Shown piece after piece: positions 31,954 to 44,049 of a DNA stretch of 64,000 nucleotides. Numbering within the stretch: the first letter of the stretch is position 1; the number at the start of each line of letters is the position of its first letter. The notes below the pieces were generated by a model. The model saw only the letters and a program-made list of their open reading frames with translations, did not search any database and was not told where the DNA came from. The translations under genes and the position numbers were made by a program. The DNA lies in NCBI GenBank assembly GCA_963932465.1, contig OZ010794.1:443797502-443861501 (forward strand), written 5' to 3'. This DNA is from Maratus speciosus (taxonomy: Eukaryota; Arthropoda; Arachnida; Araneae; Salticidae).

Positions 31954-33046
31954 TTTTACTTTCTTCTATCTTTACAAGAAGAAAGTATTGGATTCATGAA
32001 AATTTTCGAATTCCGGTTTTCGACGGATTTACACGTTTTAGGGGTCAGAGAACCCGAAAAACATGTTTTTACAAAATGTCTGTCTGTGAGTCTGTTTGTC
32101 TGTCTGTCTGTGTGTCTGTGTGTGACACAAATTTTGTGGGCGCTCTATCTCAAGAACTAATGCACGGAATTTAATAAAAAGTCATATTCAGTTAGTACCT
32201 GATACAAATTGATGCTGATTAGTTTTTGGTGCAGATCGTTCAACAGGTGGCGCTGCTATGCCGCCTTTTTTACGATTTCTGAAATGGCTCTATCTCAAGA
32301 ACTAATGCACGGATTTTCATGAAACTTCAGATTCAGTTAGTCCTTGATATGACTTGATGCTGATTACGTGTTGGTGCAAATCTCTCAACAGGTGGCGCTG
32401 CTACGCTGCATTTTTTACGATTTCCGCAATGGCTCTATCTCAAGAACTAATGCACGGATTTTCATCAAACTTCATATTCAGTTAGTCCTTGATATGACTT
32501 GATGCTGATTACCTGTTGGTGCAAATCGCTCAACAGGTGGCGCTGCTGTGCTGTATTTTGCACGATTCCCGCAATCGCTCTATCTCAAAAGCTAATGCAC
32601 GAATTTTCATCTAACTTCAGATTTAGTTAGATTTTAACACAAGTTGTTGCTGATTAGGTTTTGGTGTTAATCGTCCAATAGGTGACGCTGATATGCTGGA
32701 ATTTTCACATTTTCGCAATAACTCTATCTCAAAAACTAATGCACGGATTTTCCCCAAACTTCAGATTCAGTTAGACCTTGACGTAAGTGGTTGCTTGATG
32801 GTTTTGACTTAACAGAGGTTTTGGTGTAAATCACCCGATAGGGGGCGCTGCTAGGCGAATTTTGCTGAATTTACACGATTTTAGAGATAGCCATATCTCG
32901 AGAACTAATGAACGGAATTTCATATCTATAAATTCCTCATGATGGGCATAGATTGCCGTTTAATTTTGGCAGTGTGATAGCGAATTTTCAAGTATTAACA
33001 TGCATGAGATAGAAGAAAGTTTTGGGATTAGTAGATCCGACTAGTT
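31954..33046 (+). mobile_element. 1.09-kb element with internal tandem repeats, copy 1
   Basis: ACTTTCTTCTATCT at 31958 and its complement ending at 33020 lie near both edges. After a GTCTGTCTGTCTGTGTG run, a unit of about 141-172 bp recurs six times: CTCTATCTCAAGAACTAATG, CACGGATTTTCATCAAACTT, then CAACAGGTGGCGCTGCT. The copy at 58582-59674 has the same order. Both continue to a shared ATCCGACTAGTTT. The 144-codon frame at 31740-32174 spans the junction and is not a gene. Confidence 0.8.
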
Positions 33047-33311
33047 TTTCCTGGAACTTTAAAAGGTTTCATTTTAATTCAGAAATTCCAAAAACTAAAT
33101 AACATAAGAGAAAATTGCACTTATATTTTGGTAAAGACGATATGGAAAATGGGTGTGGAAAATATGCAATCTAATAGTACAGTATGTCAGCCTGCAACCC
33201 TTTTGGGTTCCAAGAAGGAAACCACATGCTATTTTGAGACTATGTTTTTGTCCCAAGCACAGAAAGAAAATTCCAGAGTAAGGAAAGAGAAGATTAAAAA
33301 GAAGAATAAAG

Positions 33312-33697
33312 CCGCTATCAGATTCACCGACTTTTCGAGCAACCAACTTTACAGCCGATTTTAACCCCAACTTTTTCCAGTTGAAAGGGAGAAAAAGGTT
33401 ACAATTGTCTTTGCGAAAGTTGGAAGAAAACCCGGGAAAACCAGTACTACTAGTACCAGCCGTCAATATTTATCGCATTTTCGTATCAATCGCTTATCTC
33501 TGATTCGCTGAAATGTTGAAAGGTGGGAGGAAAAGTTGCGGCTAGGACAGACTTTTTTGAGATGCTGATAAAAAGTTGGGGATATTGCTGTTTGCTATCA
33601 CACTCGGTGTCGAGACAACATTTCGCGAAAAGTTGGAGGAAATTAAGAGTTGGCTCAAAAATTGCTCGAAAAGTTGATGAATCTGATAGCGGCTTAA
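33312..33697. repeat. Inverted repeat with 30-bp arms
   Basis: GCCGCTATCAGATTCACCGA at 33312 is mirrored by its near complement ending at about 33697. AAAAGTTG-type motifs recur between them. Confidence 0.6.
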
Positions 33698-33714
33698 GAC
33701 AAAAACATAAAACA

Positions 33715-34458
33715 AGTCCAGGCAATAGGGGATTTTAACTGGCAAAATTAATGGTTGTTCTGGAAATCGACTTACTTTAAGTTTTTTGGGTCGCTGAATC
33801 CGAATTTGTAATTCCCCCCCCCCCCCCCCAAATGGGTTTTTATTAAAAAATTCAAATTCTTTATTGTTTTAGGGAAAAAGTATCTAGAAATTCAGAAAGT
33901 AGGCAAAATTTGCAACAAATAAGATAGATGGTATTATTTAATTTTTTTGGGAGGAGGGGGGGGGGGGTACTTTACCAAAATTTGGGGGGTTGCGAGGGGA
34001 AATATTGGTGGGAAGTTAAAAATTCGGATTCAGCGACCTAAAAAAACATAAAATAAGCCTTATAGGGAAAGTTTGGAGGTGAGACGGGAAAGCAAACATA
34101 AACGATGTGAGTTGTTAAGCGGAATTGCACAACTTAGTGCACGCAGCACCGAGGTGCATGTTCCGAGGCAGGTTCCTACCTCCCCATTCATCCTACGTCA
34201 TAATGTCATATATACTATTTGTTGCAAATTTTGTCTACTTTCTGAATTTTTAGATACTTTTCCCCTAAAAGAATAAAAAATTTGAAATTTTTAATAAAAA
34301 CCCATTTTGGGGGGGCATTTTACCAAAATTTGGGTGCGTTGCCGTGGGAAGTTAAAAATTCGGATTCAGCGACCCAAAAAACCTATAGTAAGCCTTTTTC
34401 CAGAACTACCATGATTTTTTCTAGGTAGAGCCCATAGGGGACCTCTATTGCCTGGACT
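33715..34458. mobile_element. 744-bp MITE with AGTCCAGGCAATAG ends
   Basis: A 14-bp perfect terminal inverted repeat, then a longer imperfect one including TTTTTTGGGTCGCTGAATCC. The interior has G and C runs and inverted copies of an AAATTTGGGG block. No target duplication was identified. Confidence 0.65.
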
Positions 34459-34604
34459 ATTAGTCAGAAATTTGTTTTTGTGTGTTGGGTATATTGCAAT
34501 AAAGGTGATAATAAATGGTGCAATAACTTTGAAAAGAAGGATGTCGTACATTCACTGGAAAAGAAATTCCCGATGTGTATATAAACATTTTTTTTTAGGA
34601 AAAA

Positions 34605-34960
34605 GGAAAAAATTTTGTCGAGTCATTTCAAATTTTTAAAAATCGAATCAAAACTTTAAAATATATTAATGAAAGTTTCTTCCATTCTATTAAATCCTAT
34701 CACATGTAATTAATCCAATGATATCTCATGCTACGTAATGATTCTATGTTGCTATGGTGATGACGTCCTGTTTAAGATGGAGTCCTATTATTTCTGTTTT
34801 ACTGAATTTAATATATACGTATAATTGTAATAAATTTTGCATTCATGCATTTTTGCCTAAGAGTGCAACAGCTTTTGCAAAAAGATCTGAATAAAAGTTG
34901 TTATAGTATGAACGCACCTCCTTTGCCACGTTTTATGTACAATTTCCGACTTGTTAAAAT
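34605..34960 (-). repeat. Fragment of the GGTGCGTTCG composite family
   Basis: Matches 25200-25620 in reverse order (ATGAACGCACCTCCTTTGCC, CATTCATGCATTTTTGCCTA) after TTTTGTCGAGTCATTTCAAA. Confidence 0.6.
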
Positions 34961-36112
34961 ACGATATCGTCCAGAATGGATTTCTGGGTGAGAATTTTCA
35001 CTATGACCCTTACCAAATAAAAATCTCAGATTTTCCGGAGGGAGGGAAGAGATGTTCCGGGGATGAAAATGGTCCCTGAACCATCAATGATTATTTGCAT
35101 AAACTTCAAATTAAATAGATGCTACATTAAAAGATAATACTTCATTTTCTATGGTAACTGATAGCCTATGTTATAAACTGCGAAACATATGGAATAAACG
35201 TTTGAAATATATAATGGTCAAAAATCAACTGTAAAGCGTTCAGTTATATTAGCAACAAATTCTTCGTAAAACATCAACTCTCAGTTAAATGGATTAATTC
35301 TTTATTTTTTTACTTTAAAAAAGCCTATTACAAATCACAAATTTAAAGACTTTCTTACATTAAAGATAAAAATTTCTTAAGTGGTCTCAGGACTCTTAGA
35401 GCTTTAAAATTTTCGAATTTTTAATTTTTTTTAGAAATTAAACTCCTATCTTTTCTGAACGTTTTGATAAAAATGTTTCTTTAAAATTCCCATTAGAACA
35501 GAAGTTATGGCATTTAGAATTATACTCGCTCAATAGCTGAAACGGTGCGGCGTTTCCGAAACTTTGAAGTAATTTTTCTCCAAATGACGTTTTTGGGTAT
35601 AACGAGCACGATATCTCAAAAATTTCTGAATATTTTTTCATGAAATTTTCAAAACATATATTTCATGTAGTCTGTATAAACTGAACCTAAAATTTCCTTT
35701 TTATTGTTAAAAAAAAAAAAAAAAAATCCTTTTTAGGTGATTATATTGTTGAAATTTTCTAAAATTGGCATTAGCTAAATACAACTTAAAAATGTATTAA
35801 GAATATGAAAATAATTTAAATACAAATATATTTAGGTTCAGGGTAATTATTACAATCTGAAATATAAGTAGGCACTAAAATTTTCATTCTAGTTGCAAAA
35901 TTTATTTTGTAATCTAGCGCGTTATTTCTGTTATACCGATTTTCTGCTCGTCAAATGTCTGAAAGTTTGGAGCCCCTGTAAAAGATAATTCTGCATCTTG
36001 TAATTTTTTAAATATTTGAAATGAAAGAACATACTTATATCTTTCATCCCAATTAAAATTGTGTCTTAAAATCAAATACATTTTAAGGTATTAAATATTG
36101 AAAATGGTCTTT
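34961..36112. other. AT-rich stretch without recognised genes
   Basis: No repeat ends, RNA genes or convincing frames were seen. One A run occurs at about 35709-35726. Confidence 0.5.
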
Positions 36113-36116
36113 TTAA

Positions 36117-36915
36117 CACTTTCCAACAAACTTGAAAAGTGTTTATGCATTCGGTTTTTTTGTCCGTCTGTCCACGCTCTAACTCCTGTAAATATACTCG
36201 GATTATTAAGCAATTGATAACGATTATTTAGGGTCACCAAAACATGGTTGGTATTGTATATGAAGTAGGTAGGATAAATAGTTCATTTACAGGGGCACTC
36301 AAAAGTATTCCATTATATTTCCGTATATCGAGGAAAATTGTTTTCAGCGTATTTTAATGACATTACGCTATTTCAAATGTATTGAAACTGATATAAATCA
36401 CTAAATTTCACTACGATTACGTTAGAACAGGGAATTCATAGCATTTTTTATTCATTTACAAGGACTCACAAAAGAAATATTTTACAGTACTGCCTTTGAG
36501 TAATAATTGGTGGAGTGCACGGTTTAAAACTAGATATGCGCTTTTAAATTTAATTAATTTTTTGCATGTTACTCGTTATATACAAATTCTATACGTCATA
36601 TACAGGGCTGCACAAAAGTATTCACGCACCATTCTCCTTATTAGAGGAAATTGCTGAATGGGAATTTTCAACTGAATTATATGTATTTCTTAAGTGAACT
36701 AAATTTTGACATGCATGTAATTAATAGGTACAAACCTATATATCATATACAGAGCTGCTCAAAGAATTCGGATAATTTTCCGATTGCAGATGGGAACAAG
36801 TTGAAATTGGGTTTTCAAATATGTTATTTGTTTCTATATGGTTAAATTAGACGTAATATTTTAACTTATTAAAAGGTGCATTTTTTATTACATTATTCTG
36901 ATGTGTTGGAAAGTG
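36117..36915 (+). repeat. 800-bp dispersed repeat, copy 2
   Basis: Best-preserved copy: TIR CACTTTCCAACA at both ends, TTAA at 36113-36116 and 36916-36919. Contains the GTCCGTCTGTCC run, GCTCTAACTCCTGTAAATAT, AAAAGTATTCCATTATATT and CATATACAG.GCTGCTCAAA. It looks like a TTAA-targeting element, but similarity to copy 1 continues past the right TTAA for about 45 bases. Confidence 0.75.
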
Positions 36916-36919
36916 TTAA

Positions 36920-38390
36920 ATTATCTATGCTGGATGCATGATTTTTCTTTCTTGTTTTCATTTCTTTTTTTCAATTTTAAGAGTCCTGAGACCCTTAAAA
37001 CAACATGTTTTTGAGACTTAAAGTTCAATGGTAACCTTAACTTATATAAACTGTTATACATATACACCTATACCGATTTCCCTTCAGGCATTACTGAACC
37101 AAAAAATGAGTTACTCATGCATGTCTGTGTTTGCAATATTTGTTAAAAAATCATAATATAGCTTTTCTAGAAGTACTTTACTTCCATTCTTTATATTACA
37201 TTTATTATTGCTTTCTGAAAAAAAAAGACATGCAGGTATAGATCGGAAGTCCGCACAACTGTAAATGTATAATGTAATACAGGAATTATCAAAACAACTT
37301 TTGTTTATTATTTATTTGAATCATAAATTGTTAATAAATTGAAAACGAAAACGAGGTTGATTATCGAACTCAAATTAAATTAGCCGAAAAATGCACAAGT
37401 TACCTATCTTTTGAACAAATAAATGAAAAAGAGTTTTATTATTGCTCTAATTCTAAAAACCAATAATGCATCAGTCGTAAATGACTATTTGTTAAAGCTT
37501 GTCTTTTTTCCTGAATTCTTATTGAAATCGTTCTAGGTAGTACTGGCGGCATTTTTATTTATCCGCCAATACATTTGCCGATGAAAATTCTACTAATTTT
37601 AATTGTATTACTGCTTTCGTATTGATATTTAGCAACTGATGAATAGCTTAATATAAATATAATTCACTGTACTTTACCAAAAAATTTTGATATTTCGCAC
37701 TGAAAACCTTCCTTGTTAGCCTAAAACTAAAAGAGCGCGAAACTTTCTTTTAATTTTAAATGTGAAATGGTAGCTTCAATTTATTATTATCTTGACACAT
37801 ATCACCAGAATGCAAATTTACATAAAGTTTTTTCAAAATTAAATCTATTTTATATTATTTTATGTCCATTTTAAAAAGAAATGCATACAAACCAATGAAA
37901 TATATTTTGTGAAAACAGTATTATTAAATGCATCAAATAATATAAATCTTGTTTCGATAATCAAGAATAATAAAAAATCGTCCATGCATTTCATAATGCT
38001 TTCATTTTATTCTGATACGAAAAAATAATGGATTTATGAAAAACGAATTTCAAAATAAGAGCAATATATATTTTATTTACTCGAAGATTATTTTACGTTG
38101 AACAAATCTGAAGATGATGCGAACAAATGTAGAGTGAATGAAAGTTTCTTTTGAAGTTAAAAGTTAAAGTGCCTTTTGAAGATCATCTTAAAAGGATTTT
38201 GGACCCCTTGTTAGGTATAAAAAAAGTTATTGATTTATATTAGTTTTTATTTATAAGAGTATTTTAAATAAAAATTGCTCGATCTTTTAGGTATCTAAGT
38301 ACTTTGAGATTTTTTACATAATATACATTTGTATTTCTATAGTAAATAAGACTTTATGAATTCGTATCTTTATATGAAAATAGAAACACT
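36920..38390. other. AT-rich stretch without recognised genes
   Basis: Only short low-complexity runs. No frame, RNA gene or element end was identified. Confidence 0.5.
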
Positions 38391-38392
38391 TA

Positions 38393-38656
38393 CACTGTAA
38401 AAAAAAAAAAAAAAAACTGCCAGTTTTCCGGTAGGAATCGGAAAAATAGTTGCCCTTATCGTACCGGAATAATTTCCAACCCAGCTCGGAATAAAATCAG
38501 TAAAACCGGAATAAAATCCGTAAAATGCCGTTTTACTGACTATTTCCTTATTTTTACGGATTTTGTTCCGAGCTGGGTTGGAAATTATTCCGGTACGATA
38601 AGGGCAACTATTTTTCCTATTCCTACCGGAAAACTGGCAGTATTTTTTTTACAGTG
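38393..38656. mobile_element. 264-bp foldback MITE
   Basis: Arms of over 100 bp cover almost the whole element, starting CACTGTAAAAAA and sharing CTGCCAGTTTTCCGGTAGGA and AACCCAGCTCGGAA. TA flanks at 38391-38392 and 38657-38658. Tc1/mariner-type MITE. Confidence 0.85.
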
Positions 38657-39140
38657 TATATCAACAAATAAACATATAGAATAACCTTATTATGTAATTT
38701 TACCTACTTTCTTCTACATTCATAATAAGAATATATTGAATTCGTGAAAGTTATTTGCAGTTTTTGACGGATTTACAGAAGGTTGTTTTCACTTTATGGA
38801 AACGATTTTGATAATTAAGTTTTATGTATAAATGCCGTATTTTTTTGCGAATATTTGCTTCTATCTGGTAGCCATGATTTTTGACAATAGATCTAGCTCG
38901 AATTTTTCATGAAAGTAAACTTTTTCTTAGTACAGGCATCCCTTGACTTACGTAATAGTCGACTTACGAAAATTCGCACTTACGTAAGAAATTTCGAAAA
39001 TTACATTTATGAACATACTAACGCGTTTGATGCGCATTTGCATACTTTTGATAATTGTTTTATAAATAAAATATGCAGATAAAAACCACAACAATAATAT
39101 AGGTTTATATGTTAGATATGGTTATGTTTTTATTGGGATA

Positions 39141-40609
39141 GGGTAATTCCGGGATTTATGCCGCACTTTTTTTTGAATTTGTGTATAAAGTACCATGGTA
39201 GACATAAAAAAAAAAAAAAAATCATGCTGTGCTATTTAATGTTAAATATAAAACGCGTGTAGTGCAACAAAAAAATTCAAAACAATTTATAAATATTTTT
39301 TCACAATTTTTTTCTAAAACGCTACACTGGGGCGCGTCACCCGTACATTCAGGCTGAGACGCCGCACTTGTGCGGTAGTTATGCCGCGTTTGTAATAAGA
39401 ACAGAATGAAATTATAAATAAAAATATTTAAAAAAAATTTCCTATCTGGACTATAATTAACGATGTAATAACAGAATGAAACTAAATGAGTACAATGAAA
39501 CGTATTAGTAGATTCAAATTAATAATTGTTGCCAACTTTCACTATTAAAATTATAGACTTATTTTTTTACATTAAATTTTAATTATTATTTCAGCAACAA
39601 CGTAACATCAATGTATTAGAAAAGGAAAAGGAAAAAAGTAAAATTGTGTTTACGTAATTTAATTGTTAACACTTTCGGGACCGGTGGCAAATTTTATTCG
39701 GTTAGTACCACTTTTTTTTAAAAGAAGTTACCTTTACTTAAATAATCATGAAAATGCTCTAATTAAACAAAGGAAATATTACATTTCTTTTTTACTGGTG
39801 CCAGAAACAAATTTTGTAAGCTCTTTATGAAGGTGCTTATATGCACCTATGGTCCCGAATGGGTTAAGAGACCTGTTTTTTCGACTACAATCTACAGAAA
39901 AAGTGTCGAAAAAGCACAGTCTTTATGTAAGTACATTTAAACACATGATGCAACGAAGCCAATTACACTTCCTCTTTTTTGGAGCAGTTTGCAAAGAACG
40001 TCTGCGTTACGCGCAATCCAATTTTTCCTTATTATCATCTTGACTTGCATCTTTCTTGCCCTTTTTACTTTTTATTTCCCCCTTTTTCTCCTTTGGTTTT
40101 AGTAAACTTGATAATATGCCTAACATGGTTAGTCTGTGCAAAAAGAAAAGGAAAAGTTAATAACACACTTAATCATCCCGTATAAAAAAAAACTGCGGCA
40201 TGTATACCGGAATAGCAGTGCGGCATGTATCCCATTTTCCATGGTGCAGACGTCAGCCATCACAGTTACCTGCCATCGATAAAGGGGAATGTCGTAAGCA
40301 CAGAGTACTCTATACAAACGCTACACTTAGTTTTGACTTCGAACTCATGCATGCATTTAGTAATTAGTGTATGAAAAGGATTTAAACATAACGTGTTTAA
40401 AAGTTTGGACTGCGAAATCATGCACTTACGTCAAATTAAGGATTGTACTTCTACAAGTAAACATCGAAATGGGATTCACGCTATACACTGGTTAAAATAA
40501 TCTCATTGCGCACATATACTGTGCGTTTGACGACCATCTATCGATAATTACAAGAAACATAAGGGGTGCGGCATCTATCCCATATGCGGCGACTCTCCCG
40601 GAATTACTC
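39141..40609 (-). mobile_element. pogo-like element, copy 2
   Basis: Same family as 17753-19235: GGGTAATTCCGGGATTTATG and its complement ACTCTCCCGGAATTAC, TA at 39139-39140 and 40610-40611. Collinear along its length, with the A run at 39208 and the zinc-motif tail on the minus strand at about 39870-40030 (CNWLRCIMC). Confidence 0.75.
39670..39863. mobile_element. TTAA MITE inside the pogo-like element (copy 2)
   Basis: Ends CACTTTCGGGACCGG and GGTCCCGAATGGG, TTAA at 39666-39669 and 39864-39867. Occupies the same position as the MITE in copy 1. Confidence 0.7.
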
Positions 40610-40656
40610 TATACAATCAAATCTTTAACAACTCAAACACAAATCTGATTAAAATG

Positions 40657-40693
<37 letters not shown>

Positions 40694-41007
40694 GTAAAAC
40701 TCTGTTTAACCGTTACAATTTTGTTAGCTGAATTCAAACCATAACGAAACCTAATTTTAAAGGTTCGGTGAAGAGGAACCAGTGTATTTTTTCTTCCAGC
40801 TTCAGAGCTGTTGGTTTGACGTAGATTCAAAATTGATATAAATTAATTCATCAATGTTAAATTTATAAATCCCATATTCCACTAGATACTTTTTATTTGA
40901 AAAGTGTTCTTTCTGTTTGTCTTTATATTTTTCATACTTTTATAGTTTCTATCCAAGTAAATACTGCTGCATGCTACTTTATTTATAAAATAATACTGTG
41001 TAAATAA

Positions 41008-41038
<31 letters not shown>

Positions 41039-42556
41039 ATAAATATTGCAGTTTCTGACGAAATTTTACCTAAGGAATTTACAAAGTCAACTCACATAAA
41101 ATTCGACTTACGCAAAAGTTTACGGAGCGCATTACTTACGTAAGTCAGGGGATGCCTGTACTGTAATGTCAATTTTACTCCATTCCTCTTGGACCGTTTT
41201 AAAAGTCCGTTCAGTGTTCTGGGATGCCGTTTTCCAAAGGCTATCTTTAATAAACCGAAAGCGCAAAAGTCCATTGGAGAAGCATCAGGTGATTTTACAG
41301 GTATCTCATTAAATGGAATACTCTATATTCCTGTTTCTGATTCTTTCTTTGCTAAATAAGCGGTAGTTGATTTAAACGTATAGAGGTTTTGTCCATATGA
41401 AGCTCAACTTTATCAATGTCCTTTCCATATAAGGATGAAATTTTTTCTTCAAAAATTGGTTCTAAAATATTCTACTTATAGTAGGATGAATTAATTTTGG
41501 CTTTACTTGAGACTTTTTCTATTTTTAATTTGCCGTTGTAACAAAGTCCTGCAACTATCATGAATCCCTACTTATCCTTATGAATCTTGAAACTATCATG
41601 AATCCCTACTGATCCTTATGAATCCTGCAACTATCATGAATTTGGAAACTTTCTTTATACTGACGAAGCCATTTCGTAAGGTTATTCCTGCTAGTTGACG
41701 AGCAATAAAAAATTGATCAACTTTTTATTACAGTCACTTAAATATACCCATGCCTCTTCGAATATTACTACAAATTTCTATTTTTCATCAGCTAAGTGTT
41801 TTTCATATAATCTTCTACAATTTGTTTTTCTTTCAGCAATATGCTTTAGCAAAAACAGATGAACTTTAGGTTTAAACATCTTTTTTAAATTCAAATTATT
41901 ATGAATGATTTTACTTACAGTGCCAGAAGGCATTCCTAGTTTCGATGCAATGAACAGGCTTGACTTCAGACACTTTTCTCTGGGAGGGATTTCTGTGCCT
42001 CCGGGGGGGGGGACATACGGAACCATACTTGAATTTTTTTACATTGTACATTATAAACATATTTTGATATGCGCCACATATTAAGATGAAATTTACTTCA
42101 TGTTAAAACATTGTTAAAACTACTGAAATTCTATTTCCAGACATTTTCATGCTTAGGAGGTCTTGTATCCAGCTCTTAGTGTGGCCTTGTATATTATTCT
42201 ATTTATATTACACAAACATATCTTAATATACTAAATATAGTTCAACATGAAAGTGCACAACCCAGTTAAAAGCCGCCTTTAAGCCATTCAGACATAATCC
42301 GCTTACGAATTCTTTTGCGTAGACCCGTATATGATATATGACATTTATATACACCACATAGGCAAAAATTTAGTTAAACTTAAAAACGCATACCATAAAT
42401 GAAATCACACTTCCAACACTTGTAGCTAATAGACAGTACGTCAGACATCCGAATCTTTTGTATTTCCCTGCAAATGAAGGATAAATGCTATGCACATCAT
42501 GTTATATAACAAGTATCTTGTAGTAAGCCTCAGTGCTGTATATCAATTTCATTATA

Positions 42557-43603
42557 CAGTGAAACTTCTGAATAACGGTTACTCGTGGGACCAGTGAAAA
42601 GTGACCGCTCTTCAGAGGTGGGTGTTATTAAGAGGTTTCATTTTAAAAAAATCAAAATTACATAAATAAAAATATACACAGTCATTTTAATAAACCTTCA
42701 TTGCTTTAAGATACAAAAAAAAAAAAAAAAAAAAAAAATCAGTGATTTGAAGTTGCTTCTTTTTTTTTTTTTTTTTTTCTGCAAATATCTTTCTTCAAAG
42801 AAATAACAATATGAATAATTGTTTTGCTATACAACTCATCATCATTATGATTTAATGTGAAATTTTGGATTTCACGAAGGTTCGTTCATCAAATCTACGG
42901 TATATGGGTTAACACTCTCGCTGCGCAGTTGTTTTTCAAAATAGCTTCAAAAATTGTGTATTTATAGAATTTTTACTCTTTTGTCACCGGTTTATCAAAA
43001 CAAAGATTTTATCTAATTTAATCGGGAAAATGCTCCGATTAAATGACGCAAAATTTACAATAAAAAATTAACTGGTGGGAATAATCAAGGAGGGTTAATT
43101 GGGATGACAAAATGCATCCCCGACAAAATATCGAGTTGCGCAGCGAGAAGGTTATTACTGGAAATTTTGGGTGATTCTATAGTCCATTTCCTCTTCTTCT
43201 CTCCTGTCTTGCACCATTTGCTGTACGGAATCAAATGTGGCAGTAACTGCCAAATCTTTGTCCAGACATACAAACTCGCTGGCCTTTATGTTAGTTGTGC
43301 CTGCCGTTTAAGACTATTCTCTAAATTTCCCCCATAATTATTAATGTCTTTATCTTCTGTTTGTTGACATATCAAGTAAATTTTGTTTGATCTGCTTCAC
43401 ATTTTCGTCTTCAAATAAAAATGAAATTGTACCAGAAGCTGTAAACTTGTTTTTCTCGTGACTTTTGAGCGGCCGTTGTTTAGATTTCCTTATTTAGAGG
43501 TTCGTACTAATGATGCTATGGAACGTGTTTGGTTCCCTCAACATGTGGCCGGTATTCGGAGGTTTTCGCTGTTTAGAGGTGGCCGTTCAAGGAGGTTTCA
43601 CTG
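42557..43603 (-). mobile_element. Tigger-like element
   Basis: Ends CAGTGAAACTTCTGAATAAC and, in reverse, CAGTGAAACCTCCTTGAACG, with TA at 42555-42556 and CA (decayed TA) at 43604-43605. Subterminal GGTGGGTGTTATTAAGAGG and GTTTAGAGGTGGCC blocks. Contains A and T runs near 42715-42778 and a TTAA MITE. On the minus strand at 43170-43290 the frame KDLAVTATFDSVQQMVQDRR fits an acidic Tigger transposase C-terminus. Confidence 0.75.
42913..43150. mobile_element. TTAA-type MITE in the Tigger-like element
   Basis: Ends CACTCTCGCTGCGCAG and CTGCGCAACTCG (reverse side decayed), left TTAA at 42909-42912, right site TTAT. Internal CACCGGTTTATCAAAAC, AAATGCTCCGATTAAAT and AACTGGTGGGAATAATCA match the MITE at 13748-13947. 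Confidence 0.65.
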
Positions 43604-44049
43604 CATTTGAAATAGTGTAACAGAGCTTTAGTTCTGCAAACTATTCTGCAAACAGTTTATCCACCGGTAGACCATTATGTAACGGAATTCTTTTGTGTGG
43701 TCCTGTAAATAGTAAATGATTTGTACTCATATTTATCAGAATGCATGATTTAATGTACTTTATAAATGTATATCACTTTCATTATGTTTGAAATAGTCTA
43801 AAATCATTAAAATGAGCTTGAAACAATTTTTTTTCCATTGACCGTAATGTAACGGAATACTTTTGACCATTCCTGTGAATGAACTATAAATGCTATACAC
43901 TTCATTTTCAACACCGATTATATGCTATAGTAAGCATCAATAACATACAAAAAATTTAGGGCGATCCGGGTATATTTACGAGAGTTAGAGCGCGGACAGA
44001 CAACCAGACAAACCGAAGTCCTAAACACTTTTAGAAAGTGTTAAAAAGA

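Larger units (their letters stand above)
31814..34620. mobile_element. hAT-like element related to 16188-17212, twice interrupted
   Basis: Left end CAGGACCGTGCGAAGAGAAA. Blocks collinear with the inner element at 16.2-17.2 kb occur at 31814-31953, 33045-33300 and about 34459-34600. Between them lie a 1.09-kb internally repeated element, a roughly 400-bp inverted-repeat block and a 744-bp MITE. The right terminus was not recognised; a different repeat begins at about 34605. Confidence 0.6.
38933..41158. mobile_element. Tigger-like element inside the mariner gene
   Basis: Ends CAGGCATCCCTTGACTTACG and, in reverse, CAGGCATCCCCTGACTTACG; TA at 38931-38932 and 41159-41160. Subterminal TTACGTAAG motifs. 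About 750 bases are its own. The rest is a nested pogo-like element. A T/A run of about 30 bases lies at 40659-40690. No transposase recognised. Confidence 0.8.
38840..42026 (-). pseudogene. mariner transposase, split by a nested Tigger-like element
   Basis: On the minus strand: PSGTVSKIIHNNLNLKKMFK and KHIAERKTNCRRLYEKHLAD at 41778-41940 (helix-turn-helix region and linker). Then GFMIVAGLCYNGKLKIEKVS and LYGKDIDKVELHMDK at about 41400-41560, with the HMDK aspartate of the catalytic triad. Then SPMDFCAFGLLKIAFGKRHP near 41220-41280, where the third acidic residue is D, as in DD34D mariners. Then KTVQEEWSKIDITV reaching 41161. The frame resumes left of the insertion at 38932 with RKSLLS, a stop, and SIVKNHGYQIEA. 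Several frameshifts, stops and a small internal tandem (41570-41640) are present. The family performs TA-targeted cut-and-paste. This copy is inactive. Confidence 0.8.
42180..44044 (-). repeat. 800-bp dispersed repeat relative, interrupted by a Tigger-like element
   Basis: The minus strand begins at 44044 with CACTTTCTAAAAGTGTTTAG after TTAA, then a shortened GTCTGTCCGC module and CGTAAATATACCCGG. Blocks matching the family continue to about 43605 and, beyond the insertion, from 42556 to about 42180 (CAGACATCCGAATC, TATCAATTTCATTATA). Left edge approximate. Confidence 0.6.

Noticed and set aside
31740..32174. 144-codon plus frame
   Set aside because: It crosses from Helitron-family sequence through a hAT-like end into the 1.09-kb repeat, including a CTGT microsatellite.
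33095..33466. 123-codon minus frame
   Set aside because: Covers hAT-like sequence and an inverted-repeat block, with no family motif.
36113..36919. TTAA as a proven target duplication for the 800-bp family
   Set aside because: Similarity between copies continues beyond the right TTAA, so the claim was reduced to a hypothesis.
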